DNA of 64,000 nt from Nocardia panacis (GTDB lineage: Bacteria; Actinomycetota; Actinomycetes; Mycobacteriales; Mycobacteriaceae): the NCBI RefSeq assembly GCF_003598715.1, contig NZ_QZFU01000006.1, forward strand, positions 248,001 to 312,000, read 5' to 3'. Shown piece by piece: positions 1 through 8,527 of this stretch; the first letter of the stretch is position 1; every line of letters starts with the position of its first letter. A program made the position numbers and the translations under genes. Under the pieces are notes generated by a model. That model worked only from the letters and a program-made list of their open reading frames with translations. It was not told where the DNA came from and did no database searches.

Positions 1-156
1 GGTGATATGGCCGGGGACCGATTCGCGCAGGCAGCCGCGCGGGGACGCGGCCAGGAAGGCCAGCAGCGCATTGCGCAGCGAGCGATCGGCGTGCGCCGCC
101 GGACGCCAGGTCTGCAACAGGTCGGTGGCGGAGCGGTGCAGTGACTCCGCGCTCAC
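1..156 (-). CDS. NUDIX hydrolase, N-terminal part (gene runs off the window)
   Basis: Only the first 52 codons are present. They read [15 protein letters not shown] and continue with a helical region that ends in P-G-H-I-T. This is the kind of N-terminal helical lead-in found before the NUDIX fold in actinobacterial hydrolases encoded next to fbiB, and PGHIT/A is the usual entry to that fold. The NUDIX box itself lies outside the window. The GTG start overlaps the fbiB stop as GTGA, so the gene is translationally coupled to fbiB and is the third gene of a fbiA-fbiB operon. Which nucleotide it hydrolyses cannot be told. The family call rests on the N-terminus and the neighbourhood only. Confidence 0.6.
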   Translation of the reverse strand, partial: MSAESLHRSATDLLQTWRPAAHADRSLRNALLAFLAASPRGCLRESVPGHIT

Positions 157-1577
157 AACTCGACCAGGCCGAAACCGGGTTCGGGCGCCGGACGCGGCGC
201 CAGTTCCTCGCGCGGATGACCGACGGCGATGGCCCCCAGCGGCTGCCAGTCCGGCTCGAGCCCGAGCACATCCCTGGTGACCTCCGGCGCGAAGATCGTC
301 GACCCGATCCAACAACTGCCGATCCCCTCGGTGGCCAGCGCCACCAGCAGACCCTGCACGGCCGCGCCCACCGCGACGGTGAACATGGTGCGCTCGGCGG
401 CGCGCCTGCGCTCGTCGGGATAGTCGTGCGCGCCGTCGGGCACCAGGAACGGGATGATCATCTCCGGCGCGTCGAAAAGGATGCGGCCGCGCGCGATTCG
501 GCGATCGACACTGTCCGGGGTGCGACCGTCGGCGGTGAGGTCGACACGCCACCGCTCGGCCATCGACTCCAGCAGTCGGGTGCGCAGCGCGGCATCGCGC
601 ACCCAGACGAAACGGACCGGGCGGGTGTGATGCGGTGCGGGCGCGGTGAGCGCCACCGCGACGGCGGACCGGATCCGCTCGGGATCGACCGGCGTATCGG
701 CGAATTCGCGAATCGAGCGGCGCAGCAGCACCGCCTCGCGGCGACCCTTGTCGATGGATTCGGCGGTGCCGAGCCAGAACAGGTCGTCCGAGCCGCGGCG
801 GATGAGGTCCGCGGCCGAGGAACCGTCGTCGTCGATGGGCAAGCCGCGCACCACCGCGACCGGCACCCCGCCGAGTTTGCCCTTCACCAGGTCGGCGGCG
901 GCGGCCAACTCGTCGGCGATGGCGACCAGCGTCACGTGAAGTTCATTGCCCTGCTTGTCGATCGCGCCGTTGTAGTCGTGCAGCACCCGCAGGCCCGAGG
1001 ATCCGATGGCGGCATCGATCTGGCCGCTGCGCCAGGCCCGGCCCATGGTGTCGGTGATGACGACCGCGACATTCACCCCGAGGCGTTCGGCCAGCGCGGA
1101 CCGCAGCGCCTTGGCGCTGGCATCGGGATCGGTGGGCAGCAGCACCAGTTCGCCGCGCTCGACATTGGACCCGTCCACCCCGGAGGCGGCCTGCACGATG
1201 CCGAGGCGGTTCTCGGTGATGAGGGTGCGGCCCTTGCGGGCCAGCACCCGCACCGCCTCCTGGTCGACCAGTTTCCGGCGCGCGGTGTCGCGCTGCTCGG
1301 GATCGGTTGGCGCGGTGACGATTCGGTCCTCGACCTTGGCCACGATCTTGCTGGTGACCACCAGCACGTCGCCGTCCTCGAGCCAGGGTGCGCAGGCGGC
1401 CAGGTGCGCGGCCAGATCGTCGCCGGGCCGGAATTCCGGTAGGCCGTTGATCGGGATGATGCGCAGTTCGGCGGCGGCGTGATCGGGCAGGACTGTCTTT
1501 CGAGTCTGCTCGGGCGTGGTTGCCCCGGACAGAGTTGCCTCGGGCAGTGCGGTCGTCTCCGATGGTGCGGACGTCAC
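153..1577 (-). CDS. fbiB: Bifunctional F420 gamma-glutamyl ligase / FMN-dependent dehydro-F420 reductase FbiB
   Basis: 474 residues, close to the roughly 450 of mycobacterial FbiB. The N-terminal half is a CofE-type ligase that adds glutamates to F420-0; visible pieces are [18 protein letters not shown], a TDTMGRAWR metal/GTP region and [13 protein letters not shown]. The C-terminal half, from about residue 275 (RRSIREF), is a nitroreductase-like FMN domain that reduces dehydro-F420-0. The reading frame stays open further upstream, but the GTG chosen here overlaps the fbiA stop in a GTGA quartet, which fits coupled translation. The next gene downstream, a NUDIX hydrolase, is coupled in the same way. 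Cytoplasmic; makes F420 for F420-dependent oxidoreductases. Confidence 0.93.
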   Translation of the reverse strand: MTSAPSETTALPEATLSGATTPEQTRKTVLPDHAAAELRIIPINGLPEFRPGDDLAAHLAACAPWLEDGDVLVVTSKIVAKVEDRIVTAPTDPEQRDTARRKLVDQEAVRVLARKGRTLITENRLGIVQAASGVDGSNVERGELVLLPTDPDASAKALRSALAERLGVNVAVVITDTMGRAWRSGQIDAAIGSSGLRVLHDYNGAIDKQGNELHVTLVAIADELAAAADLVKGKLGGVPVAVVRGLPIDDDGSSAADLIRRGSDDLFWLGTAESIDKGRREAVLLRRSIREFADTPVDPERIRSAVAVALTAPAPHHTRPVRFVWVRDAALRTRLLESMAERWRVDLTADGRTPDSVDRRIARGRILFDAPEMIIPFLVPDGAHDYPDERRRAAERTMFTVAVGAAVQGLLVALATEGIGSCWIGSTIFAPEVTRDVLGLEPDWQPLGAIAVGHPREELAPRPAPEPGFGLVEL

Positions 1578-2572
1578 GGGTTCACTCCTGCCAATTCCAG
1601 TGCCTCGCGGGCCATTTCGGCGGTCGTCTTCGGATCTGTCATGAGCAGCGGCACACTGCGCACCTCGACACCGGGCACCTCGGCGGTATCGGTGCTGTGC
1701 ACCAGCCAACCATCGAGGATGCCGGTGTCGGCGCGCGCGCCATAGTAGCGGCCGACCGCTTCGGCCGAGGTCTCGACACCGATGACCGACAGACATTCAT
1801 CGGCCATGCCGCGCAACGGCTTTCCGTCGATGACCGGTGAGAGGCCGATCACCTTGGCCTCGGTGGTGCGCAGCGCGCCGCGAATACCCGGTACCGCGAG
1901 GATCGCGCCGATGCTGACAACGGGGTTGGAGGGGGCCAGTAGCACCGCGTCGGCGGCGGCTATGATATCGGTCACATTTGGGCCGGGTTTGGCTTGTTCG
2001 GCGCCGATTGTGGCGAATCCATGGGTCTCGATGGCCGCGCGGTAGCGAACCCACCACTCCTGAAAATGGATCGCTTTACGTTCGCCAGGGTTCTCGGGGT
2101 CGGTCACGACAACATGCGTTTCGCATCGATCATCGGTTGCCGGGAGCAGTTTCACGCCCGGCTGCCACCTGTTGCACAGCGCCTCGGTAACCGCGCTCAG
2201 CGGATACCCGGCGCGCAGCATTTCGCTGCGAATCAGATGGGTGGCCATATCACGGTCGCCCAATCCGAACCAATCCGGTTGCGCGTGATAGTTGGCCAGT
2301 TCCTCTTTGGCGTGCCAACTCTCCGCGACCCGACCCCAGCCGCGCTCGGTATCGATTCCACCGCCGAGGGTGTACATGCAGGTATCGAGGTCGGGGCAGA
2401 TGCGAAGGCCGTGCATCCAGATGTCGTCGCCGACATTGACCACGGCGGAGATATCGGCCTGCGGCAGCAGTTCTCGTACACCCTGCAGGAAACGCGCGCC
2501 GCCCACTCCGCCGACCAGAACGGCGATCCGGGGGGCGCGGGCCTGGGTCGAGCCCGCGTGTTGTCCACTCAC
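1574..2572 (-). CDS. fbiA: 2-phospho-L-lactate / phosphoenolpyruvate transferase FbiA (F420 biosynthesis)
   Basis: 332 residues from the GTG at 2572, almost the length of M. tuberculosis FbiA. It transfers the phosphoenolpyruvyl or phospholactyl moiety from the guanylylated donor to the deazaflavin Fo, giving (dehydro)F420-0. Recognisable pieces are [16 protein letters not shown] near the start, [19 protein letters not shown], the YTLGGGID stretch and [14 protein letters not shown]. An in-frame ATG at 2632 would add 20 residues with charged, unconserved character. A TAGGCT hexamer 8 nt upstream of the GTG favours the shorter, possibly leaderless, start. First gene of the fbiA-fbiB-NUDIX operon, divergent from whiB2. 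Confidence 0.92.
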   Translation of the reverse strand: MSGQHAGSTQARAPRIAVLVGGVGGARFLQGVRELLPQADISAVVNVGDDIWMHGLRICPDLDTCMYTLGGGIDTERGWGRVAESWHAKEELANYHAQPDWFGLGDRDMATHLIRSEMLRAGYPLSAVTEALCNRWQPGVKLLPATDDRCETHVVVTDPENPGERKAIHFQEWWVRYRAAIETHGFATIGAEQAKPGPNVTDIIAAADAVLLAPSNPVVSIGAILAVPGIRGALRTTEAKVIGLSPVIDGKPLRGMADECLSVIGVETSAEAVGRYYGARADTGILDGWLVHSTDTAEVPGVEVRSVPLLMTDPKTTAEMAREALELAGVNP

Positions 2573-2918
2573 ATCCGCACAGCCTATGCGGTGGTCCCGA
2601 CGGCGCGATTCCTCCCTATATTTGCTGGTCATTTGCCATATGCCGATTCAAGATCGACTCGGAATGCGGTCGCGGATAGTAACGGAATAGCTTCATCGGC
2701 TTGACCAGCGACACGTCCGGCGTGTCTAATCACAGTCATGTCATTCCGGGTTCGCGCGAGAGTCCAAGGCGCGGACGGTATTTCGAACAGGTGTTCGCAA
2801 CCGGGTGATGTGCTCGGGGATGTCCGCGGGACTACGTCGCGGGGTAGTGCCGTCGGTGTGCGTGTTGGTCCGACGGAAATAATCATTCTGCGCTAACACA
2901 CAGTGAGGAGGCGGAGCG
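2573..2918. promoter_or_regulatory. Divergent fbiA / whiB2 intergenic region
   Basis: About 345 bp separating two divergent genes. It holds the putative fbiA -10 at its left edge and a good ribosome site for whiB2 (GAGGAGG, 2905-2911) at its right edge. The centre is less GC-rich than the genes, around 2750-2900, consistent with promoter DNA. I found no strong inverted repeat and no convincing gene; the short frames across it look like chance. Confidence 0.5.
2581..2586 (-). promoter_or_regulatory. Candidate -10 hexamer of fbiA (TAGGCT), leaderless layout
   Basis: On the minus strand TAGGCT matches TANNNT and lies 8 nt before the GTG at 2572, so transcription would begin at about the start codon. 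No Shine-Dalgarno sequence is placed for this GTG. Prediction from spacing only. Confidence 0.4.
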
Positions 2919-3296
2919 ATGGCCCATGAGCTGGTCTCGCCGACCGATTCCACCGCAGGCGCAGCACGTGGCGTCTGTGCAGACAACGACCGAACGGAAC
3001 GAGAGGGGGGTGGCGAGTCCGCGACACCCCGGCTCAGCCTGGTCGTCACGGGCTTCGACGAGATGTTCGAGTCCATCGAGGAGCAGTGGCAGGAGCGCGC
3101 CCTGTGCGCGCAGACCGATCCCGAGGCGTTCTTCCCGGAGAAGGGCGGTTCCACGCGCGAGGCCAAGCGCATCTGCCTTGGCTGCGAGGTGCGCGACGAA
3201 TGCCTGGAGTACGCGCTGGCCCACGATGAGCGCTTCGGTATCTGGGGCGGTCTGTCCGAGCGCGAACGCCGCCGCCTCAAGCGCGGCATCAGCTAG
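2919..3296 (+). CDS. whiB2: WhiB2-family iron-sulfur transcription factor (WhmD-like)
   Basis: 125 residues. Cysteines at 63, 86, 89 and 95 form the C-X22-C-X2-C-X5-C pattern that holds a 4Fe-4S cluster. The GIWGG turn at 107-111 and the basic tail ERERRRLKRG complete the WhiB fold. The core is nearly identical to what I recall of mycobacterial WhiB2, an essential septation and cell-division regulator that binds sigma-A. The start at 2919 has GAGGAGG seven bases upstream. It gives about 50 extra N-terminal residues relative to the short mycobacterial form; an in-frame ATG at 3063 would give the short form but has no comparable ribosome site. Position beside fbiA and the mannose genes matches the mycobacterial gene order. 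Confidence 0.95.
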   Translation: MAHELVSPTDSTAGAARGVCADNDRTEREGGGESATPRLSLVVTGFDEMFESIEEQWQERALCAQTDPEAFFPEKGGSTREAKRICLGCEVRDECLEYALAHDERFGIWGGLSERERRRLKRGIS

Positions 3297-3348
3297 TCGA
3301 TCTCGCCGCGGACCCGCCCTGGATGCGCGCCGCCGGGGCGGGCCGGCC

Positions 3349-3354
3349 TAAGTT
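3349..3354 (+). promoter_or_regulatory. Candidate -10 hexamer TAAGTT, leaderless layout
   Basis: TAAGTT ends 6 nt before the ATG at 3361 and no Shine-Dalgarno sequence is present, so the downstream mRNA may start at the initiation codon. Confidence 0.4.
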
Positions 3355-3360
3355 CGTCAT

Positions 3361-3840
3361 ATGGCTCGTTCACGGAAGCGTCGTCCGCCGACCGCCCGGT
3401 CGGTGATCCGGCGCGGGCGCGGGGTGCGCGGTCCGATGCTGCCGCCCACCGTGCCCGCCTGGCGCACCAGGGGCCAGAAGTTCGACCGGCTGGTGCTCGA
3501 GGCATTCGCCCCGCTGGACACCCGCTGGCACGACCGACTCACCAAACTCGATATCGCCGTCGATGACGTGCCGAAAATTCGTCCGCTGCACCCGGATTCG
3601 GTCACCTGGCCGGATGAGGTGGTGGCCGACGGACCGGTGCCGCTGTCACGGCTGATTCCGGCGGGGGTCGATCGACACGGCGCGGCCACCAGGGCGCGGG
3701 TGGTCCTGTTCCGCAAACCGTTGGAGTTGCGGGCCAGCGACCCCGACGATCTGGTTGACCTACTGCGCGAGGTGCTCGTCCAACAGGTCGCCACCTACCT
3801 CGGCGTCGATCCGGATGTCATCGACCCGGAATCCGACTGA
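3361..3840 (+). CDS. Zincin-like metallopeptidase-family protein with degenerate active site (Rv3259-like)
   Basis: 159 residues. The sequence matches the conserved protein that sits between whiB2 and the DUF3499 gene in mycobacteria: a basic N-terminus, LPPTVP, then FDRLVLEAFAPLDTRW, ADGPVPLSRLIPAGVD and a C-terminal helix before YLGVDPDVIDP. The fold family is the small zincin-like group whose catalytic HExxH lies in this last helix. Here the position reads R136-E137-V-L-V140, so both zinc histidines are absent and only the glutamate remains. A hydrolytic role is therefore unlikely, and a binding or structural role is more plausible. The ATG at 3361 follows a TAAGTT hexamer. Function unknown. 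Confidence 0.75.
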   Translation: MARSRKRRPPTARSVIRRGRGVRGPMLPPTVPAWRTRGQKFDRLVLEAFAPLDTRWHDRLTKLDIAVDDVPKIRPLHPDSVTWPDEVVADGPVPLSRLIPAGVDRHGAATRARVVLFRKPLELRASDPDDLVDLLREVLVQQVATYLGVDPDVIDPESD

Positions 3841-4026
3841 TCCCCGCCGAAACAAACCGGTCGGTCCGGGAAATCGTCGGCGCGCCAACCGAATTCACGC
3901 CCGAGAGCAAAGCCGCAGGCCACGCGCCCGCACACCCCGCGCGACACGCCCGACCGGTGGGCGAGCGCGGCAAGTCGCGGCACCGGCGATGAGCGTGTCC
4001 TGTCCCCATACGGTCGCTAGGGGGGT

Positions 4027-4032
4027 TACTCT
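4027..4032 (+). promoter_or_regulatory. Candidate -10 hexamer TACTCT upstream of the DUF3499 gene
   Basis: TACTCT ends 7 nt before the GTG at 4040. The spacing supports that GTG, rather than the ATG three codons later, as the start of a leaderless message. Confidence 0.4.
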
Positions 4033-4039
4033 CATCGGC

Positions 4040-4438
4040 GTGATCCCCATGCGTCGTTGCTGCCGACCCGGCTGCAAGAATCCGGCCGTCGCGACGCTCA
4101 CCTACGTGTACTCGGATTCGACCGCGGTGGTGGGCCCCCTCGCCACGGTCGCCGAACCCCATTCGTGGGATCTATGCGAAACCCACGCTTCCAGGATCAC
4201 CGCCCCCAAGGGGTGGGATATGGTCCGCCACGAGGGCGGGTTCTCCTCCAGCACACCCGATGACGACGACCTGACCGCATTGGCCGAGGCCGTTCGCGAG
4301 GCCGGATTCCGCCGCCGCCCCCCCGAACCGGAGCGCCCGCAGCGCGGCTACACCGCCGGATATCCGCCGCCCGCCCAGCGTGCGCCCCGCACCGGACGCC
4401 GCGGCCACCTACGGGTGCTGCCCGATCCGCCCGGTTGA
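4040..4438 (+). CDS. DUF3499 zinc-ribbon-like protein
   Basis: 132 residues from GTG 4040, or 129 from ATG 4049. The start MRRCCRPGCKNPAVATLTY, followed by the YSDSTAVVGPL and PHSWDLCETHA blocks, is diagnostic of the actinobacterial DUF3499 family (Rv3258c-like). Cysteines near residues 8 and 12 plus the later C-E-T-H probably bind one zinc. The C-terminal 50 residues are low-complexity, rich in Pro, Arg and Gly. No biochemical role is known to me. The gene stays linked to manB in related genomes, so a link to envelope sugar metabolism is possible but unproven. Confidence 0.8.
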   Translation: MIPMRRCCRPGCKNPAVATLTYVYSDSTAVVGPLATVAEPHSWDLCETHASRITAPKGWDMVRHEGGFSSSTPDDDDLTALAEAVREAGFRRRPPEPERPQRGYTAGYPPPAQRAPRTGRRGHLRVLPDPPG

Positions 4439-4566
4439 GCAGGCCCCGCCGCGCCGAAGTCGAATTCCCTTGCCGCCGAAGGCAAGAGCCGATGGATGAT
4501 AGCCGATCCGCCGAAACCCTCCCCCGGCGCGGGGTGCGCGGAATTCGTCTGCGCGCCCGCGCCCAC

Positions 4567-4572
4567 TAGTCT
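4567..4572 (+). promoter_or_regulatory. Candidate -10 hexamer TAGTCT of manB, leaderless layout
   Basis: TAGTCT ends exactly 7 nt before the ATG at 4580, and no Shine-Dalgarno sequence lies between them. The 141 bp upstream also contain a small CTTGCC/GGCAAG hairpin at 4469-4486 that may end the preceding transcript. Confidence 0.45.
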
Positions 4573-4579
4573 GTCTGCC

Positions 4580-5956
4580 ATGACAGTCGCCCGCTCTGCC
4601 GAATTCGTGAACGCGGTGATCAAGGCCTACGACGTCCGTGGCGTGGTCGGCGAACAGATCGACGGTGACTTCGTCCGGGATGTGGGTGCGTCCTTCGCGC
4701 GGCTCATGCGCGGCGAGGGCGCGCACCGCGTGGTCATCGGGCACGATATGCGGGAATCCTCCCCCGCGCTGGCCGCCGCCTTCGCCGAGGGCGTGCGCGC
4801 GCAAGGACTCGACGTGGTCCATATCGGCCTGGCGTCCACCGATCAGCTCTACTTCGCCTCGGGCAGTTTGAGCTGTCCCGGCGCGATGTTCACCGCCAGC
4901 CACAATCCGGCCCGCTACAACGGCATCAAGCTGTGCCGGGCCAACGCCCTGCCGGTCGGGCAGGACACGGGCCTGACCGAGATCCGCGCCGAGTTGGTGG
5001 CGGGCGTGCCCGAGTACGCGGGTCCGCGCGGCACCGAGTCCACCGTCGACCTGCTGCCCGATTACGCGCGATTCCTGCACGAACTGGTGCCGCTGGACAA
5101 GATCCGCCCCCTCACCGTCGCCGTCGACGCGGGCAATGGCATGGGCGGCTACACCGTCCCCGCCGTACTGGGCACGCTGTCCAAGCTGACAGTCGTCCCA
5201 CTGTATTTCGAGCTCGACGGCTCGTTCCCGAATCACGAGGCCAATCCGCTGGACCCGAAGAACCTGGTCGACCTGCAGCGGCTGGTGGTGGAGTCGGGGG
5301 CCGATATCGGTCTGGCCTTCGACGGCGACGCGGACCGCTGCTTCGTGGTGGACGAGAAGGGCGCTCCGGTCTCCCCGTCGGCGGTCACCGCGCTGGTGGC
5401 CGAGCGCGAACTCGCCAAGGAGCCCGGCGCGACCATCATCCACAACCTGATCACCTCGCGCGCGGTGCCGCAGCTGGTGGCCGAACTGGGCGGCACCGCC
5501 GTGCGCACCAGGGTCGGGCATTCGTTCATCAAGCAGGAGATGGCCACCACGGGCGCGGTCTTCGGCGGCGAGCACTCCGCGCACTACTACTTCCGCGCCT
5601 TCTGGGGTGCGGATTCGGGCATGCTCGCCGCGCTGCACGTGCTGGCCGCGCTCGGCGAGCGGGACAGGTCCATGTCGGAGCTGGCCGCCACCTACGGCCG
5701 CTTCGCGAGCTCCGGTGAGATCAACTCCACGGTCGCCGACGCGGCGGGCCGCACCGCCGCGGTCCTCGACGCCTTCGCCGATCGGGCCGCCTCGGTGGAC
5801 CGACTCGACGGGGTGACGGTGCACCTGCCCGAGGACGCCTGGTTCAACCTGCGCGCCTCGAATACCGAACCGCTGCTTCGCCTCAACGTCGAAGCCAGGA
5901 CGTCCGCCGATGTAGACGCACTCGTGACCGAGATTCTGAGCATCGTGCGCTCCTGA
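4580..5956 (+). CDS. manB: Phosphomannomutase / phosphoglucomutase ManB
   Basis: 458 residues, the usual alpha-D-phosphohexomutase length. Interconverts mannose-6-P and mannose-1-P (possibly also the glucose phosphates). All four family loops are visible: the phosphoserine loop TASHNPARYNG with Ser107, the Mg site DGDADR at 248-253, the sugar-selectivity loop GGEHS at 329-333, and the phosphate-binding R-A-S-N-T-E-P near the C-terminus. The start at 4580 follows a TAGTCT hexamer. An in-frame ATG further upstream would add a Pro/Ala-rich, non-homologous tail. It feeds mannose-1-P to ManC, encoded 16 kb downstream, and ManA two genes on supplies mannose-6-P. Confidence 0.93.
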   Translation: MTVARSAEFVNAVIKAYDVRGVVGEQIDGDFVRDVGASFARLMRGEGAHRVVIGHDMRESSPALAAAFAEGVRAQGLDVVHIGLASTDQLYFASGSLSCPGAMFTASHNPARYNGIKLCRANALPVGQDTGLTEIRAELVAGVPEYAGPRGTESTVDLLPDYARFLHELVPLDKIRPLTVAVDAGNGMGGYTVPAVLGTLSKLTVVPLYFELDGSFPNHEANPLDPKNLVDLQRLVVESGADIGLAFDGDADRCFVVDEKGAPVSPSAVTALVAERELAKEPGATIIHNLITSRAVPQLVAELGGTAVRTRVGHSFIKQEMATTGAVFGGEHSAHYYFRAFWGADSGMLAALHVLAALGERDRSMSELAATYGRFASSGEINSTVADAAGRTAAVLDAFADRAASVDRLDGVTVHLPEDAWFNLRASNTEPLLRLNVEARTSADVDALVTEILSIVRS

Positions 5957-6116
5957 CTGGAATAGTGGAATCACAGACATTGGATTCGCTCGATTCCGGC
6001 CCGGTGCGGACAACGGCACGGCGGCTCGACGATCGGGTGCCGAGGCGGGGACGGCGCGCAACCACGCGAGCTACCGCGAATCGGACACAGCGCGATGAGG
6101 GGAGGTGGGACACCCG

Positions 6117-7304
6117 ATGATCGCTGGAACGCCGGTGCTCGACCTTGACGACGCCGTATCGCTGGAGGCCGCCGATTCCGGTGGCGCCCTGCGCTCTGCC
6201 GCCTCGGGCGGCGCTCAGGTCAGGGCCACCGCGGCGGCGGTCGGGGAGGACGCGCTCGCTCGCCTCGCCGGCCTGCGCCCGCGCAGTGTGGTGTTGATCT
6301 GCGGATCCGGTCGGGCCGCCCGCGCGGCGGCCCTGCTGGTGGCCGCGCTCGGCGAGCACACCGGACTGCCGCTGGTCCCGTCGGTGGCACTGCCGCCGTG
6401 GGTCGGCGCGCTGGACGTGGTGCTGGTCTGCGGGGACGACGCAGGCGACCCGCGCCTCATCGATGCCGTGGACCGCGCGCTGCGCCGCGGCGCGGAGGTG
6501 GTGGTGGCCGCCCCGCACGAGGGGCCGCTGCGGGCCGCCGCGGCCGGTCGGGCGGCGCTGCTGGAGCCCAGAGTCCCGGTGGCCGACCACAATCGGCTGC
6601 TGCGCTTCCTCGCGGCCGGGATCGCGGTGCTCGCCGCGGTCGACCCGGCCAGGTCGGGCGCGGTCCTGCCGGACCTGACCGAATTGGCCGATGTGCTCGA
6701 CGCCGAGGCCATGCGCGACGGACCGCACAACGAGGTCTTCCACAATCCGGCCAAAACACTGGCGGCCCGCATGCAGCGGCGCGCCCTGGTGCTGTCCGGC
6801 GATTCCCCCGCCAGCACCGTCCTGGCCGAACACGGCGCGGAGGTGCTGCTCGCGGCGGCGGGCAAGCCTGCGGGCGCCGTGGGTTTGGCCGAGGCGGTCG
6901 CCGCGCACCCGCGCATGATCGAGGCGGCGGGCGAATCCGCGCCCGGCTTCGACCCGATGTTCCACGACGAGCAACTCGACGGTCCGGCCCCGGTGGAACG
7001 GCTGCGGGTGTTCGTGCTCAGCACCGATCCGGATCGAGTGGCCGCGCGGCGCAGGCTGGCCGTATTCGGCGGCGGCGGTTCGACTCCGGTCGACGCGGAC
7101 CTGGTCGGCGCGGAGGTGGACCTGCTGCACACCGAACTGGCCGACCCCAATGCCCCTGCCCCGCAGGCGCCACCGCGACGCGGCGGCGAGGTGGAGCAAT
7201 TGGCGGTGCTGGCGCTGCGGCTGGAAATGGCGGCAGCCTACCTGCGTTTGATCGGCGCGCGCGCGACGGCGGATACCGGCGAATTCGACGGAGGTCGCTA
7301 CTAG
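6117..7304 (+). CDS. TobH-like SIS-domain protein (Rv3256c-like)
   Basis: 395 residues. The middle region RPRSVVLICGSGRAARAAALLVAAL resembles the first phosphosugar-binding segment of a SIS (sugar isomerase) domain, and EVFHNPAKTLAARMQRRALVLSGDSPAS is a typical second half. The protein sits between manB and manA, as the equivalent gene does in mycobacteria, where it is annotated TobH. It probably binds a hexose phosphate, but catalytic residues of a known isomerase are not obvious. The ATG at 6117 is preferred over an earlier GTG at 6105, because GGGGAGG at 6097-6103 is correctly spaced only for the ATG. It ends in TAGTG, sharing one base with manA. Confidence 0.75.
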   Translation: MIAGTPVLDLDDAVSLEAADSGGALRSAASGGAQVRATAAAVGEDALARLAGLRPRSVVLICGSGRAARAAALLVAALGEHTGLPLVPSVALPPWVGALDVVLVCGDDAGDPRLIDAVDRALRRGAEVVVAAPHEGPLRAAAAGRAALLEPRVPVADHNRLLRFLAAGIAVLAAVDPARSGAVLPDLTELADVLDAEAMRDGPHNEVFHNPAKTLAARMQRRALVLSGDSPASTVLAEHGAEVLLAAAGKPAGAVGLAEAVAAHPRMIEAAGESAPGFDPMFHDEQLDGPAPVERLRVFVLSTDPDRVAARRRLAVFGGGGSTPVDADLVGAEVDLLHTELADPNAPAPQAPPRRGGEVEQLAVLALRLEMAAAYLRLIGARATADTGEFDGGRY

Positions 7305-8527
7305 TGCGCGAACTGGTTGGCGCACTGCGCAATTACGCATGGGGTTCGCGCACCGCCCTGGCCCGGCTCCGCGGCAACGCGGTGCCATCGGCCCATCCGG
7401 AGGCCGAGCTGTGGTTCGGCGCGCATCCGGCCGATCCGGCGCGGGTGCGGGGCGCGGGCGGCGAATGTTCGCTGCTGGATCTGGTGGCCGAGGATCCGGA
7501 TCGCGAACTCGGCGCGGCCGCCCCCGAATTCGGCGGCAAACTGCCGTTCCTGCTGAAGGTCCTCGCGGCCGAGGAACCACTGTCGCTGCAGGCGCATCCC
7601 AGCGCGGCACAGGCGTTGGACGGCTACGCCCGCGAGGATCGCGCGCGGGTTCCGGTGGATTCGCCGCTGCGCAACTACCGCGACGAGAACCACAAGCCGG
7701 AACTGGTGGTGGCGCTGGACAGGTTCGAGGCGCTGGCCGGTTTCCGGGACCCGCTGCGCACCGTCGAACTGTTGCGCGCGCTCGCCGTGCCCGGTCTCGC
7801 CTCGTACGCGGATCTGCTCGCGGCGGCACCGGATTCCTCCGGGCTGCGCACCCTGTTCACCACCTGGATCACCCTGCCGCAGCAGGCGCTGGCCCAACTG
7901 CTGCCCGCCGTGCTCGACGGCTGTGTGCGCTACCTGTCCGGCAAGGGCAAGCGCGCCTTCGCCGCCGAGGCGCGCACCGCGCTGGAACTGGCCGAGGCGT
8001 ATCCGGGCGACGCGGGGGTGCTGGCCGCGCTGCTGCTCAACCGGATCACGCTGGAACCGGGCCAGGGCCTCTACCTCGCCGCCGGGAATCTGCACGCCTA
8101 CCTGCGCGGCGTCGGTGTGGAGATCATGGCCAACTCCGACAATGTGCTGCGCGGCGGCCTCACTCCCAAACATGTCGATGTGCCGGAGTTGCTGCGGGTC
8201 CTGGATTTCGAACCGATCGACGTGCCTTTCGTCCTGCCCGAGCCCGCGGGCGACGGTTCGGTCCGCTATCGCACGCCCGCACCGGAATTCGAGCTGCGCC
8301 GCTTCGACCTCACCGCCGGATCCGGGCAGGTGCCGCTCACCTCGGCCGGACCGGGCATCGTGCTGTGCACGGCCGGGCGGGTGCGGCTGCTGCAGGACGA
8401 CGCGGAACTCACCGTGGAACGCGGCGGCGCCGCGTGGATCTCGGCCGCCGACAGCGATATTCGCGCCCAGGCACGCGATGGTGGCGCGCAACTGTTCAGC
8501 GCCAGCGTCGGCGGCAACGCTAGCTAG
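7304..8527 (+). CDS. manA: Type I mannose-6-phosphate isomerase ManA
   Basis: 407 residues. Interconverts fructose-6-P and mannose-6-P, the entry to GDP-mannose and hence to lipomannan, LAM and PIMs. Zinc ligands expected in type I PMI are all present: Gln96 and His98 in LQAHPS, Glu133 in KPELV, and His264 in the GNLHAYLRG signature. The GTG start overlaps the upstream TAG stop (TAGTG) and GGAGG lies 9 nt upstream, so the gene is coupled to the TobH-like gene. The last 8 bp overlap the end of the opposing oxidoreductase gene. Confidence 0.93.
   Translation: MRELVGALRNYAWGSRTALARLRGNAVPSAHPEAELWFGAHPADPARVRGAGGECSLLDLVAEDPDRELGAAAPEFGGKLPFLLKVLAAEEPLSLQAHPSAAQALDGYAREDRARVPVDSPLRNYRDENHKPELVVALDRFEALAGFRDPLRTVELLRALAVPGLASYADLLAAAPDSSGLRTLFTTWITLPQQALAQLLPAVLDGCVRYLSGKGKRAFAAEARTALELAEAYPGDAGVLAALLLNRITLEPGQGLYLAAGNLHAYLRGVGVEIMANSDNVLRGGLTPKHVDVPELLRVLDFEPIDVPFVLPEPAGDGSVRYRTPAPEFELRRFDLTAGSGQVPLTSAGPGIVLCTAGRVRLLQDDAELTVERGGAAWISAADSDIRAQARDGGAQLFSASVGGNAS

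Noticed and set aside
2741..3289. Minus-strand frames opposite whiB2 and upstream of it
   Set aside because: whiB2 is unambiguous on the plus strand; the opposing frames are basic, repetitive and lack starts with ribosome sites.
4409..7829. Long open frames on the minus strand opposite manB, the TobH-like gene and the start of manA
   Set aside because: They are rich in Arg, Gly, His and Ala without any family pattern and lie exactly opposite well-supported genes. Such frames are expected from the codon bias of very GC-rich DNA.
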